DNA of 64,000 nucleotides from Odontesthes bonariensis. Lineage: Eukaryota; Chordata; Actinopteri; Atheriniformes; Atherinopsidae. Below, piece after piece: positions 54,774 to 64,000 of the stretch; within the stretch, counting starts at the first letter, position 1; each line of letters opens with the position of its first letter. The stretch lies in assembly GCF_027942865.1 (NCBI RefSeq), contig NC_134516.1, positions 17,163,822-17,227,821 on the forward strand, written 5' to 3'. The translations under genes were made by a program, and so were the position numbers. The notes beneath the pieces are model-generated. The model saw nothing but the letters and a program-made list of their open reading frames with translations. It was not told where the DNA came from and made no database searches.

Positions 54774-56178
54774 TTATTTGTGTATTGCGGAAGTTAAATA
54801 AAGCTCATTCTCTTTTTGCAGGTAGACGCTGTTCACTTCATTGTCCGTTACTTCCTGCAAGAAAACACAAGGTTTAAAAACATTATTAAAGATGATTGAA
54901 TGGGGCACAAGTGCTGTATTCACAGTATATATTAAACCATTTACATTACCGTGTTTGCTGGAGTGGTTATGGACAATTTTCGTCTCCTGTTGGGTAAATT
55001 AAACAAAAGAAACTCATTAGAAACCATTTTCAAAGTGCTGCTTTGAGACAAAACAATTATGGCAAAGAAAAAAAATCTGTGTTTAAAACAGCAGTAAACC
55101 AGAACAATAACCTACAATAATGTGTATCTCTAACATACTGTGTGAATACTATGTTAATATTGTTGATAAATAATAAACAATTACTATGATTCTACTCTTT
55201 ATCTATAAGATATTCATCTCTTACCGATGGTAAATGTGTCTGTAGATGACTCCCAGGACGACTGCAGTTATAATCATGATAATGAGTACGGTAAGTCCAA
55301 CCACAGCGTTAGAATAAGGTGGTTGAGTAGGAATGTTGGTCTTCAGGTTTTCATTCTCTAAGAAATTAGAAAAATAGCCGAGATATTTATTATTTGGAAA
55401 AAAATATAAATCTATACAGACTTTTGGTGTCAGCACAATATCATAAAGATAAGTGTTCTCTTTGGTAATTTAGATTCCATCTGGTTTTGTTGATTTGATT
55501 CTGTAGATTTTTTCGCTCAAAGAAGCACGTTCGATTTATTTCATTCAGGTTATTCATAAAATTCTTTACATAATGGCAACTGTTAACAATAACCAGGAGA
55601 TCACAAACAGTACTAATCATAAAAGGTATCAAATAAAGTCCATCCCTTACCCTTCACAGTGATGTTGAGATGTAGAGTAAATGTTCCATCAGGACGTGCA
55701 CACTGACAGGTGTAGGTCCCACTATCCTCTGGTGTTAAGTTATCCAGGTGGAGAAACACGGTCTGATTTATTGTCACAAGTGTGAACCTGGAGTCACATC
55801 CATGTTCAAAGCCTCGTAGGTGGCGATACGCCAGAAGACACTCTTCACTTCGGTTCATCCCTGTTCTGATTCTACAAACTAAAACAGTGATGAAGTTCCC
55901 CGTCTCATTGCTGCAGATTGGAGTGACATCTGGTTCTTTACCAATGGTTTTCACAAGCGGCTTCTGATACACTGCTGTTAAAGAGAAAAAAAATTATTAG
56001 CAGATTTACATTGTTTCCTTTATTCTGTTGCTACTTACAAGCCAAGACAGTTTAAAAGTAAATATTTTAAACAACTTATATTACAAAAACAGAACAAATG
56101 TAGTTCTTGAACAGTACCTGTGTTGAAAGTACAAAATATTGACAGGAGCACAGCACAGATATGTTTCCATGTATCCAT
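54774..56178 (-). CDS. Single-Ig-domain receptor, gene I (degraded ITAM)
   Basis: Five exons splice in frame to 210 residues: signal 56118-56178 (MDTWKHICAVLLSIFCTF), Ig 55651-55971, membrane 55225-55357, tail 54950-54986 and 54774-54854 (all complement). The Ig exon begins VYQKPLVKTIGKEPDVTPIC and has the six family cysteines with DSGTYTCQC. Membrane: AVVGLTVLIIMIITAVVLGV followed by IYRHIYHR. The last exon, starting EVTDNEVNSVYLQKENELYL, has tyrosines at 195 and 203, only eight apart and with K and S at +3, so no ITAM. Its Ig exon is almost identical to that of J although the other exons are not. Confidence 0.85.
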
Positions 56179-57056
56179 CTGAGCAGCAATGCAGCTGCTT
56201 CTGCTAGTGTGCACTGTACTGTACTTTGAAAATTAGAACGTACACGCCCCTTTGTGTTTTTCTTCAGCAACCAAAACCTCAGAATCTCGCCTGTCACAAA
56301 GGTTCGAGTTGGTGAGAGACCCTCTATAAAGGAAGTGCACGACATTAGATATACCTGCTCTTATGTTAAAGCAAAGAGCGCCATCAAATGAATAAAACTA
56401 AAATATATATATGCATATATTCTGGTTTTAAAAAGGTTTGGCTCACTTTTGTCTTGATCTAAAAGTCTTTATGATCAGTATAATACTGAATTCATCAGGC
56501 GATTACTCTGCCTGCAAATAACAACCACATTGCAGAGCTGAACTCTTTCTTGTCATTTGGTTTCTTTAGGTTGATTTTACAGTTGTGCTGTCACTTCTCA
56601 GGGGCTTCTGCTGCTTTATGGCTTTGCAGAGTAATGCTCCCGTCCAGGGAAGCAGAAAGTACAAAGATGCTCTGCAGAAATGTAAACTTTACATAAAATC
56701 AAATCATTCCAAGTCGCCGGATTAGACCATAGAAGTTAGATCTTTTATAAACTTTGTATTAACGAATCTATAAGATCATTACTTTATTCTGGTCACAATA
56801 TTTAATGTACAGTATGTTTTATTCAAAGCATTAAACTTATGCAAGGAATAAAATCTATGTTAAATGAAAAGCAGCTGAATTAACACGACACAGATAAGAG
56901 ACAGAATTTACTTCTGGACAGCTGGTCCCGTTTCACTTATTATTCAAGAGGAAAATGTGACTCACATGAAAGAAGGTTTTGCCATAAAGTAGCTCTACTA
57001 AAGCCTCTAAACACTTTTGTCATCTCTTTTGGAGACATTTCCCATGATTTGCAGTT
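56179..57056. other. Intergenic DNA between genes I and J
   Basis: No gene seen. Confidence 0.35.
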
Positions 57057-57720
57057 TTATAAATGAACGTATTGGCACGTTGAATAAACATCATTCTCTT
57101 TCTGAATGACGACGTCGTACGGCTCAGTCTCCACTGCTTCCTGCAAAAAAGAAACGAGTTAAAACCTGCTCGTAAAGTGAAATGAAGAACAGTCGAACGG
57201 AGTTTATACAACATCTTACCCTGTATGTTACTGTACTGTACTGTGCATGCCTGGTCACGGGTTCCAGTTTTCTTTGGGGGAGATCCCAAAAACAACTCAT
57301 TACAAACTATCCATATATCTATTTTTACATAAGCAGCTAATATGATATAAAAATGCTATCGAAAGTGAATGTATAAGAAGACACTTTTACTATAAATCTT
57401 CAGATAATGATGAATTCAAAATATTAAAGAGCTTGTGCAGCAGAAAGCTCAACACACAGAGAAACCTTTCCTTCTAATAAATGATCAGAATCTACATCAT
57501 AACGATCAAGAGACTGAAAAAGCTACAGATAATGCCATCATGATTTACTTAATATGATTTTCCTCTAATAGTATTTTCTTACCTTTGACAAATCTTGCAG
57601 TAGGCAACTCCCAGGACGACTCCAGTTAGAACAGTTATGATGAGTATAGTCACTCCAATTTTAGCATTGGATGAAAGTTTTGCTGCAGAAATGTTTGATT
57701 TATTCCCTTCAAAAAGAAAA

Positions 57721-57765
<45 letters not shown>

Positions 57766-58517
57766 AATTAAAGAACTAGCACAATCCATTTTTTTTATTT
57801 AACTTTAAGCTACCACCTTTTTGTTCACACTTTTGTAATCTTGTGTTGGAATTTTATGAAGTTTGTTTCAAGCGTACGATGATAGAAGTGGTGTCATTGA
57901 TCCTTTAGCTTTGTACAGAGCCACAGACACACTGATATTTACCCTCCACAGTGATGTTGAGATGTTGAGTAAATATTCCATCAGGACGTGCACACTGACA
58001 GGTGTAGGTCCCACTATCCTCTGGTGTTAAGTTATTCAGGTGGAGAAATACGGTCTGATTTATTGTCACAAGTGTGAACCTGGAGTCACATCCATGTTCA
58101 AAGCCTCGTAGGTGGCGATACGCCAGAAGACACTCTTCACTTCGGTTCATCCCCGTTCTGATTCTACAAACTAAAACAGTGATGAAGTTCCCCGTCTCAT
58201 TGCTGCAGATTGGAGTGACATCTGGTTCTTTACCAATGGTTTTCACAAGCGGCTTCTGATACACTGCTGTTAAAGAGAAAAGTTCACCCTGCTTTTATAT
58301 TTCTAAAATGCAAACATTAATTGCAGCATTATTAAAGAAACACGGTGAATAATTTGTTAATCTATTTAAGCCAAAGAGAAGAAAGATTAGACAGAGCAAC
58401 TATACGTTAGATAAATGATAGATTATAAAAAAGAAGAGGTTCTTGTACGTTACCTTGTGTGTATGAACTAAATATCAGCACCAGAAGCAAAACAAAAAAT
58501 AATTCTAATCTGCCCAT
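57057..58517 (-). CDS. Single-Ig-domain receptor, gene J (ITAM spacing kept)
   Basis: Five exons splice in frame to 214 residues: signal 58454-58517 (MGRLELFFVLLLVLIFSSYT), Ig 57943-58263, membrane 57583-57706, tail 57220-57271 and 57057-57140 (all complement). Ig exon as in I, with a few changes (LNNL, GIFTQH). Membrane: IGVTILIITVLTGVVLGVAY then CKICQR. The tail has QYSTVTYR in its first exon and TEPYDVVIQKENDVYSTC in the last: tyrosines 195 and 206, 11 apart with V and C at +3, then QYVHL at the C-terminus. It is close to the F motif EPYSTFIRRENGLYSMV. A YxxV and a late YxxL are present, so some signalling through SH2 domains is possible; a strict ITAM is not. Confidence 0.85.
57729..57763. 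repeat. (TA)n microsatellite
   Basis: About 17 TA units after a poly(A) run, directly next to the membrane exon of gene J, in the intron. Confidence 0.9.
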
Positions 58518-59226
58518 GCTGGCCAATACATCTGCTGTAAGTAACAATGCAGATGTAGGCAACGTACACTGTACTGTATCACAAGTCTGAGGGCACACAC
58601 ACTGAGTGAACTGAACATCTGTGGTTTTGGTAGGTGCAGAGGTGTGAGTCTTTCTAAAAAGGAAGTGCGCAACTTTCTTTGATTTGCTTGCAGATTGATA
58701 GTGAAGGAGAGATGCAATGCACAGAAAGTAAAGAACAACAGACTTTGGTGCTTTTTTTGAGATGGCCACGTCTAAGTCGGTAATTCAAAAGGAGATATTG
58801 TACTCAAGTGAGCAATTTGTGTGTCAAAATCCATCAGCATAAGAGAACTTAACCTGTTCCATCTGGAAAAATGACTCAACTTCCTCAAAGTTAATGTGCA
58901 GGTCGAATCGAGGTCAAACCACCTACTGAAAGCAAAGGATCAATCATGTCACTCTCAGATCTGTAATATTGGGTCATTTTCCTCAGTATCTTAGAGAGAC
59001 CAGACATTTGTCCACAGCTCTAGAACATCAGAATGGTGAGATGCCACAGGCCATTTTCTGTGGGGCAGTGATGATGTGACATCATCATCTACAACCTGTA
59101 AATAATATAATCTGTATATACCAACCATGTATCCTTTCAGTATTAGTATTTTATACCCAAACACTGGAAAATGGGGCTCAGGTTGGAAAGAAAACAAAAA
59201 AGAGGTGAAAAATATTCCAAGAGGGG
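58518..59226. other. Upstream region of gene J
   Basis: No gene or clear promoter motif seen. Confidence 0.35.
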
Positions 59227-59430
59227 TGGTCGGTGGCGTAGTGGGTTAAGCAGACAGCCCATGTACAGAGGGGTGCATGGGTGCGAGGGGTCCTCGCTGC
59301 AGCTGGCCCCAGTTCAAGTCCCGCATCAGACGGCCCTTCGCTGCATGTCTTTACCCCTCTCTCTGCCCATTGCTTCCTGTCTCTCTTGAACTGTCCTGTC
59401 AATTAAGAACCAAGAACCTTCCTCTATAAG
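59227..59430 (+). mobile_element. tRNA-derived SINE
   Basis: GGTGGCGTAGTGGGTTAAGC (A-box part) and GTTCAAGTCCCGC (B box, from 59312) with the downstream GCATGTCTTTACCCCTCTCT and CTGTCTCTCTTGAACTGTC text known from a common teleost SINE. Target duplication not found. Confidence 0.75.
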
Positions 59431-60466
59431 ACAGACACGTTAAAATTCAAGAACTGACAGAAGCAAAGAAACTTAAGATGAGACAGACACCAACTGACTT
59501 CATGCCTAAAATTAAAGGGTTAATGAATCAGTTTATATGGTTTGGTAAGAAATGTACGAAATGAATCGAAGCACATAAAACTAATTATTTCTGCGATTTC
59601 AAACCAGTGTTATGCGACAGCAAATTAAAGCTGTGATGCGTTAAATAAACTCTCACCATCGCAAGTTTCATCTCCAAGCTAGTTTAGAATAGTTACACAG
59701 ATTGGGTGCATATCAAGTTCTTTTCCATTCATTTCTTGACATCTAAAATATTAATTTCTGTGCTAGTTGGACCGGCCACAGAATCAAGAGGCCGATCTGA
59801 GATAGTTTGGTCGACGTCGCTGGTTGGATGCTGAAGGCTTGTGTACGGGTAAGGTTTCTCCGACTATTAGAAAACAACGAAAACGAAAATAAAAACTTCA
59901 TACAACATGACAAAGTGGTGCGTTGAATGTTAACATTGGTCTGAGTTTTAAACATTGTAACTGTGAGACATACAGAAACCTCAGCTTTTTAGGTCACCAT
60001 AGCCTTTATCCTGTCTCTCACCACTGTGCCCTGAACATGAGTGACTATCTCACAGAACTGCAAGCTCACATACATACATACATACATCCTGCCTCTCACC
60101 ACTGACCACTGTGGCCTGAACATGAACATCTAGTGACTATTTCACAGAGCTGTTTCCTCACAGATATACATACAGCTCAAGCTGTGCATCATATGGTTCT
60201 GGTGCATTGCAGCGGGTAATGTAAACAGACAAGCTAACAGCATACAGGTCAGTTGGAATGAAAATTAAAACAGGAAGTAACTGCTGTGAGATTTAGGGTT
60301 TGCAATGTTTCCACATCTCAGGAACAGAAAACTTCTTAAATTTTAACGCCCGCAATGTGACTTTCCAAGTCTCTGACTAAATCAAAGTGAAACCAGTTCA
60401 ATTCATCACATAGGCTATTAATAGCTTTTAGATTAACTAGTTTTCAAATTAACTAATTTTCAAATC
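59431..60466. other. Intergenic DNA
   Basis: A CATA repeat near 60070. No gene seen. Confidence 0.35.
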
Positions 60467-60632
60467 AAAATGGGGCAGACCCAGGACTCGCTGGAGGGAT
60501 TATATGTTCCTTCTGGCCTGGGAGCGCCTCGGGATCCCCCAGGAGGAGCTGGAGAGTGTTGCTGGGAGGAGGGAAGTCTGGACCTGTTGCCTCCGCGACC
60601 CAACCTCGGATAAACGTATGAAAATGGACCGA
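60467..60632 (+). mobile_element. 5'-truncated LINE 3' end
   Basis: 166 bp with a 13-bp target duplication TAATTTTCAAATC (60454-60466, 60633-60645). The plus frame gives LAWERLGIPQEELESVAGRR then EVWTCC and ends in a GGATAA-ATGAAAATGG tail, the familiar C-terminus of an RTE/Rex-like teleost LINE. Confidence 0.8.
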
Positions 60633-60954
60633 TAATTTTCAAATCTGTGTACAGTCCAATTCCAGCATGAAAAAAACAGACTTAAGGGACAAACTTTCAT
60701 CTCATAACTCACTAAGCCATTGATCTGGCTTACCTCCATCTGCCTGTATGCAGGTGAGATAAATCATACTGAAAGGTTATTTAATAACAAAATCAAATTC
60801 AATAAAAAAAAAGAAAACACTTTATTTCTTCAATTTTAGTTTACGAAACCAAAATGAATCATAATGACTGGTCTCCTTTTTCAACTTCTGGTGGTATTTG
60901 GGGTATTCTTATCTTCGTGGGTTTTTTTTAAATTAATTTTCACTCCATGCACTG

Positions 60955-61321
60955 GATTTAATTACGTTTCTCCTCCTTAACCAAGGTAACCAAAGGTATT
61001 TTTCTTGTGTATTTTAGTTCTGCTTCTTGCTCCCTGTTCTGGTTAATATATGCCTGATTTTTCATCATTCATTTTCAAGTGTTTTCCTTTCAAGTTCGAG
61101 TCCTGTTTTTGACTTTGGCTTTCTCTGTTCCCCGTCATCGTCACAAGATGTCCTCAGTTGCCTTCACCTTGTCTCTTCCTAACTATGTTACTTCTTGCTT
61201 CTTGTTACTCATTTCTCACCTGCGTCCACCCCTTGGTTTTCTTTGCGCTTTGTCAGATCCTCATTGCATATTGACTGGATGAGTTGAAACGGGTGCATTT
61301 TAAAGAGTGGGTTTTTATTTC
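60955..61321. repeat. Dispersed repeat or local duplicate, copy 2
   Basis: Partner of 39095-39717, shorter by about 200 bp in the middle. Confidence 0.65.
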
Positions 61322-62380
61322 AGAGATGTTCAATTTAGAAGCGCTGGAAAGCAGCCGGCCCGAAAACTATGAAAGCCCGTTTCCGCCGCTTAATAAAAGA
61401 ATAAATTTAGAAATACTATCTCATAATTATGAGATACTATCTCATGTCCCACCTCCTCAATAGTTAGAGACAGGGGGAGCTGCTGAGGTGGTAGTGGAGG
61501 GATGGCGGCAGAAGTGAGGTTGGTGTCAGTCACAGAGATACACTTACTGTGAGATGGTATTCCCATTGCCATGGTTACGCATCATTACAGATGTAAAAAA
61601 AATATATATATATAAAAATAAAAAAGGCCAGTGTTACAGTACCAGCAGAAAAAAGCATCTGAACAAGCATAGATGTTAAAAAAAAGTGTGTGTTTTCCCT
61701 GGAAAATCTCAGAAGAAAATCTCAAGAAGATACAAAGAAAGAAACTACAGCAAGCTGCCACTGGTGTGGCATCATTCTAATAATTAACACCCATGAAGTT
61801 AACTGGTAGACTTTTTCTTTTTAGTCAGTTTGATACAGTCTCGTTTTTTTCTTTTTCTTTTTGGCTTTCCTGAAAAACTTCAAGTATTTAATTAAAAGTT
61901 TTTTTTATTGATTGATTGACTGATTGGCGTTGTATTCTTCCATTCTTATCTTTTTGTACTTTGGTATGTAATTATGGTAAGACACTTTGTGGCTAAGCAC
62001 TCCAGATGATCATAACGAAAACGACATCAACAGCATATCTTTTTACAGCTTCCTACTGCGCAACACAAGCAGAAAGGATTGGTCACCTCCAATTCCATTT
62101 CGAGGGACTGGCACTGTCTTGAAGTGCCACCATTTTTCATTTGTTGGTACAAATTTTAAAATACTTTTTCTGCTGTTTATCCATAGATTACCCTTATGCT
62201 CACCCTATGATGAGATGCTGATCTGAGAGCTGTGTCAATGTCCAACAATCACAATCTTTTTCTCCATCTAAATTATATGAATAAACCTCTTCCCACATTC
62301 ATTTATGGATCCAATCATTTGAATCCATTTGAGACTGCCTGATGGCAGACACGCATACAAACAGGACCACACAAACCTAC
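61322..62380. other. Intergenic DNA
   Basis: Contains the small palindrome CTCATAATTATGAG near 61420. No gene seen. Confidence 0.35.
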
Positions 62381-62466
62381 CGTTATCCGTTTCTCTGGTG
62401 GCTGCAATGACTTCTCAGTGGAGGCCTCCTCATTACTGACAGGCTGCACAGCCTCATGCTGACCAC
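62381..62466 (-). other. Possible coding exon
   Basis: The complement is bounded by TCTTAG and GTAGGT and has one long open frame (GQHEAVQPVSNEEASTEKSL then QPPEKRIT) if entered in phase 1. It is glutamate- and serine-rich with no domain. The phase does not join to the exon at 63914-64000 directly, so another exon would be needed between. Confidence 0.25.
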
Positions 62467-62806
62467 CTAAGATTAAAGAAGAGTGACATAATCATAGGAA
62501 ATTTATTGTCATCAAATCTGCTAAAAGAGCACAGCAGGTCTGTGTGAGACTACTCTGCAACTCAAGCCCCACACAGGTACTGCAGCAAATGCCATTGTTG
62601 TCTCATCAGTTTGTTTTCTTTTGCACAACTTATCCTGTATGTACGATTATTATTATCTCTTATGAAAATGTGGTCAGTCAAGTCACTTCAGCCGCCAGTA
62701 ATTACTTACTGGGTCTGTCTTGGTGTCACGTCGATGGTGAACTGATTAAATAGTTTGGTAGAGACTGTATGCTGGCTACATTTACTATCTACTCTACCCT
62801 ATAAAG

Positions 62807-63739
62807 CAGCCGCGGCTATTCAGAGACAACACGGGAAGCCGGACAGCCTCTCCCATTCTTTGGCGAAATTGCTACATCTTCAATGTTAAATTGAGGATAA
62901 AACAGTTATTCACAAAACACAAGATATGCCCAATACGGCATTTAGTTTCATAACTACAACATGTTGTCCTGTGGCTTAATGAATTGATTTGTTCTGAAAT
63001 CGCCGCCGTTCACTGAGGAAATCATGTTATGAAGCCGCCACTAACAGCCAGGCTTCCGAGCCGAGGGCTGCCCGGCTTCAGGAGGGGACGGGAGAGTCAA
63101 GTTTTTTCTACAATTCTAGGTCATTATTGGCTAAATTGACAAAAACTCATCACTTCCGAGGCTGCCCGGCGTCTCTGGGGGTAGATTAGACATGGGCGTG
63201 TCAATATGAGGGGCTGTGTCGTGATGATTGGAGTTAGTGTTTGTCCATCTTGTGGCAGCCGAATTTTTAAGCGGGGAGAAGCACGCTGGAACTTCAGTCC
63301 CAAAGCGGATACGAAAGAGACGGGTTGTCTGTGAAAGTGCTGTAATACTTTTGATTGTTTCTTTTCAGAATTCATGCTGCCCATTCACAAATGTTACCTT
63401 TTTTAAGAATACTTACCACCACCATCAAACTCTAAGTATTCATTATGACAGGGAAAAATGCTCCACAGATTCTGATCCAGCCACAGATCCAGCCACAGAT
63501 CCAGCCATTTACAGGCCTTAGATTCCATCAGACTTGATTTTGGCCTTGCTGTGTGAATTTTCAAAGTCTATACCTTCTTTCTGTGTATTTGCTGGGCATA
63601 CTTGTCATACTAGACACAGCTATGTTATAACTAATTCTTTTTAACTTTGCTATCTTCTGCTTTGGGATGGCACGAGCCACTACAACCCTGAACGCGTAAT
63701 ATGGGCTTCCCCTGTTTTAAAAGTCAGCAGCCGCCACTG
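62807..63739. mobile_element. hAT-type non-autonomous element
   Basis: A 933-bp element with ends CAGCCGCGGCTATTCAG and, inverted, CAGTGGCGGCTGCTGAC, and a perfect 8-bp target duplication CTATAAAG (62799-62806, 63740-63747). Contains three CCAGCCACAGAT repeats near 63478. No transposase recognised. Confidence 0.8.
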
Positions 63740-63913
63740 CTATAAAGTAAATGACAAATTAAAGTCTTAGTTTTTATTATGGCTTAAAATTTGTCACTTG
63801 AGTTACTACATCTGTGGTATAACCTCAGCTTTTCAAAGTATTTTCATGTCTGATATCAACATTAAATAAGCTAGTTTGACCAGTCAGACAAAACATAAGG
63901 ATACGTTTCTCAC

Positions 63914-64000
63914 CAAAGAGTCCAGGGTTTCATGTCCAGATAATCCAAATCATCATAGATGTAGCATCCCCGGTTTAATGATGGTCTTACTCTCTCATAC
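63914..64000 (-). CDS. Partial exon of an unknown gene at the right edge
   Basis: The complement is open from the window edge: YERVRPSLNRGCYIYDDLDY then LDMKPWTLW and a GTGAGAAAC donor (phase 2). The tyrosine- and aspartate-rich string is not one I recognise. The gene continues beyond the window; nothing more can be said. Confidence 0.4.

Noticed and set aside
1-64000. CRISPR array, operons, ribosome binding sites
   Set aside because: Introns, SINEs and receptor genes show a vertebrate genome; no spaced direct repeats were seen.

Overview
The window looks like a stretch of teleost fish genome. It has large AT-rich intergenic tracts, multi-exon immune-type genes with GT-AG introns, and the usual fish repeat mix (hAT, Tc1, PIF/Harbinger, TTAA-type, LINE, tRNA-SINE and a Ty3/gypsy LTR element). 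No bacterial features are present.

Left third (about 1-22.6 kb, all minus strand): five genes or gene relics of the CD200 (OX-2) type, each built as signal peptide, V-type Ig domain, C2-type Ig domain, membrane segment and tail. Four of them (called here A 1276-3703, B 4193-5119, C 7094-9476, B' about 10338-11697) plus D (16743-18201) come from tandem duplication of a unit of roughly 5.8 kb. The second unit was later enlarged by a 1.6-kb hAT and a nested 1-kb DNA transposon; both empty sites survive in the first unit. E (20115-22522) is an older, divergent member. A and C have near-identical ectodomains but unrelated membrane/tail exons; B and B' share an 11-nt deletion that ends the protein inside the C2 domain; D has a GT-to-AT splice donor that shortens its tail.

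Middle (22.6-31.8 kb): no host gene that I can support. It holds a Tc1 relic, three abutting PIF/Harbinger-type elements (one interrupted by a LINE) and a 655-bp near-palindromic TTAA element.

Right half (31.8-58.5 kb): five small genes of a second family (F 31813-33124 minus, G 34896-36542 minus, H 50696-52409 plus, I 54774-56178 minus, J 57057-58517 minus). Each encodes a signal peptide, one V-like Ig domain with six cysteines, one membrane segment and a two-exon tail. I could splice all five in frame. Their Ig exons are very alike, but the membrane and tail exons differ. The last exon carries two tyrosines 11 residues apart in F, G, H and J; in G this is a full canonical ITAM, in H nearly so, and in F, J and I it is degraded. 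I do not recognise the family by name. A recent, whole-looking Ty3/gypsy element (41853-50360) with identical-looking LTRs, a tRNA-Thr primer site and a MYND finger in Pol lies between G and H.

Right end (58.5-64 kb): SINE, LINE, hAT and other repeats, and a candidate minus-strand exon entering from the right edge.

Taken together the locus looks like an immune-receptor cluster in which ectodomains are kept alike by duplication or conversion while signalling tails are exchanged or degraded, the pattern expected of paired receptors. That functional reading is inference.
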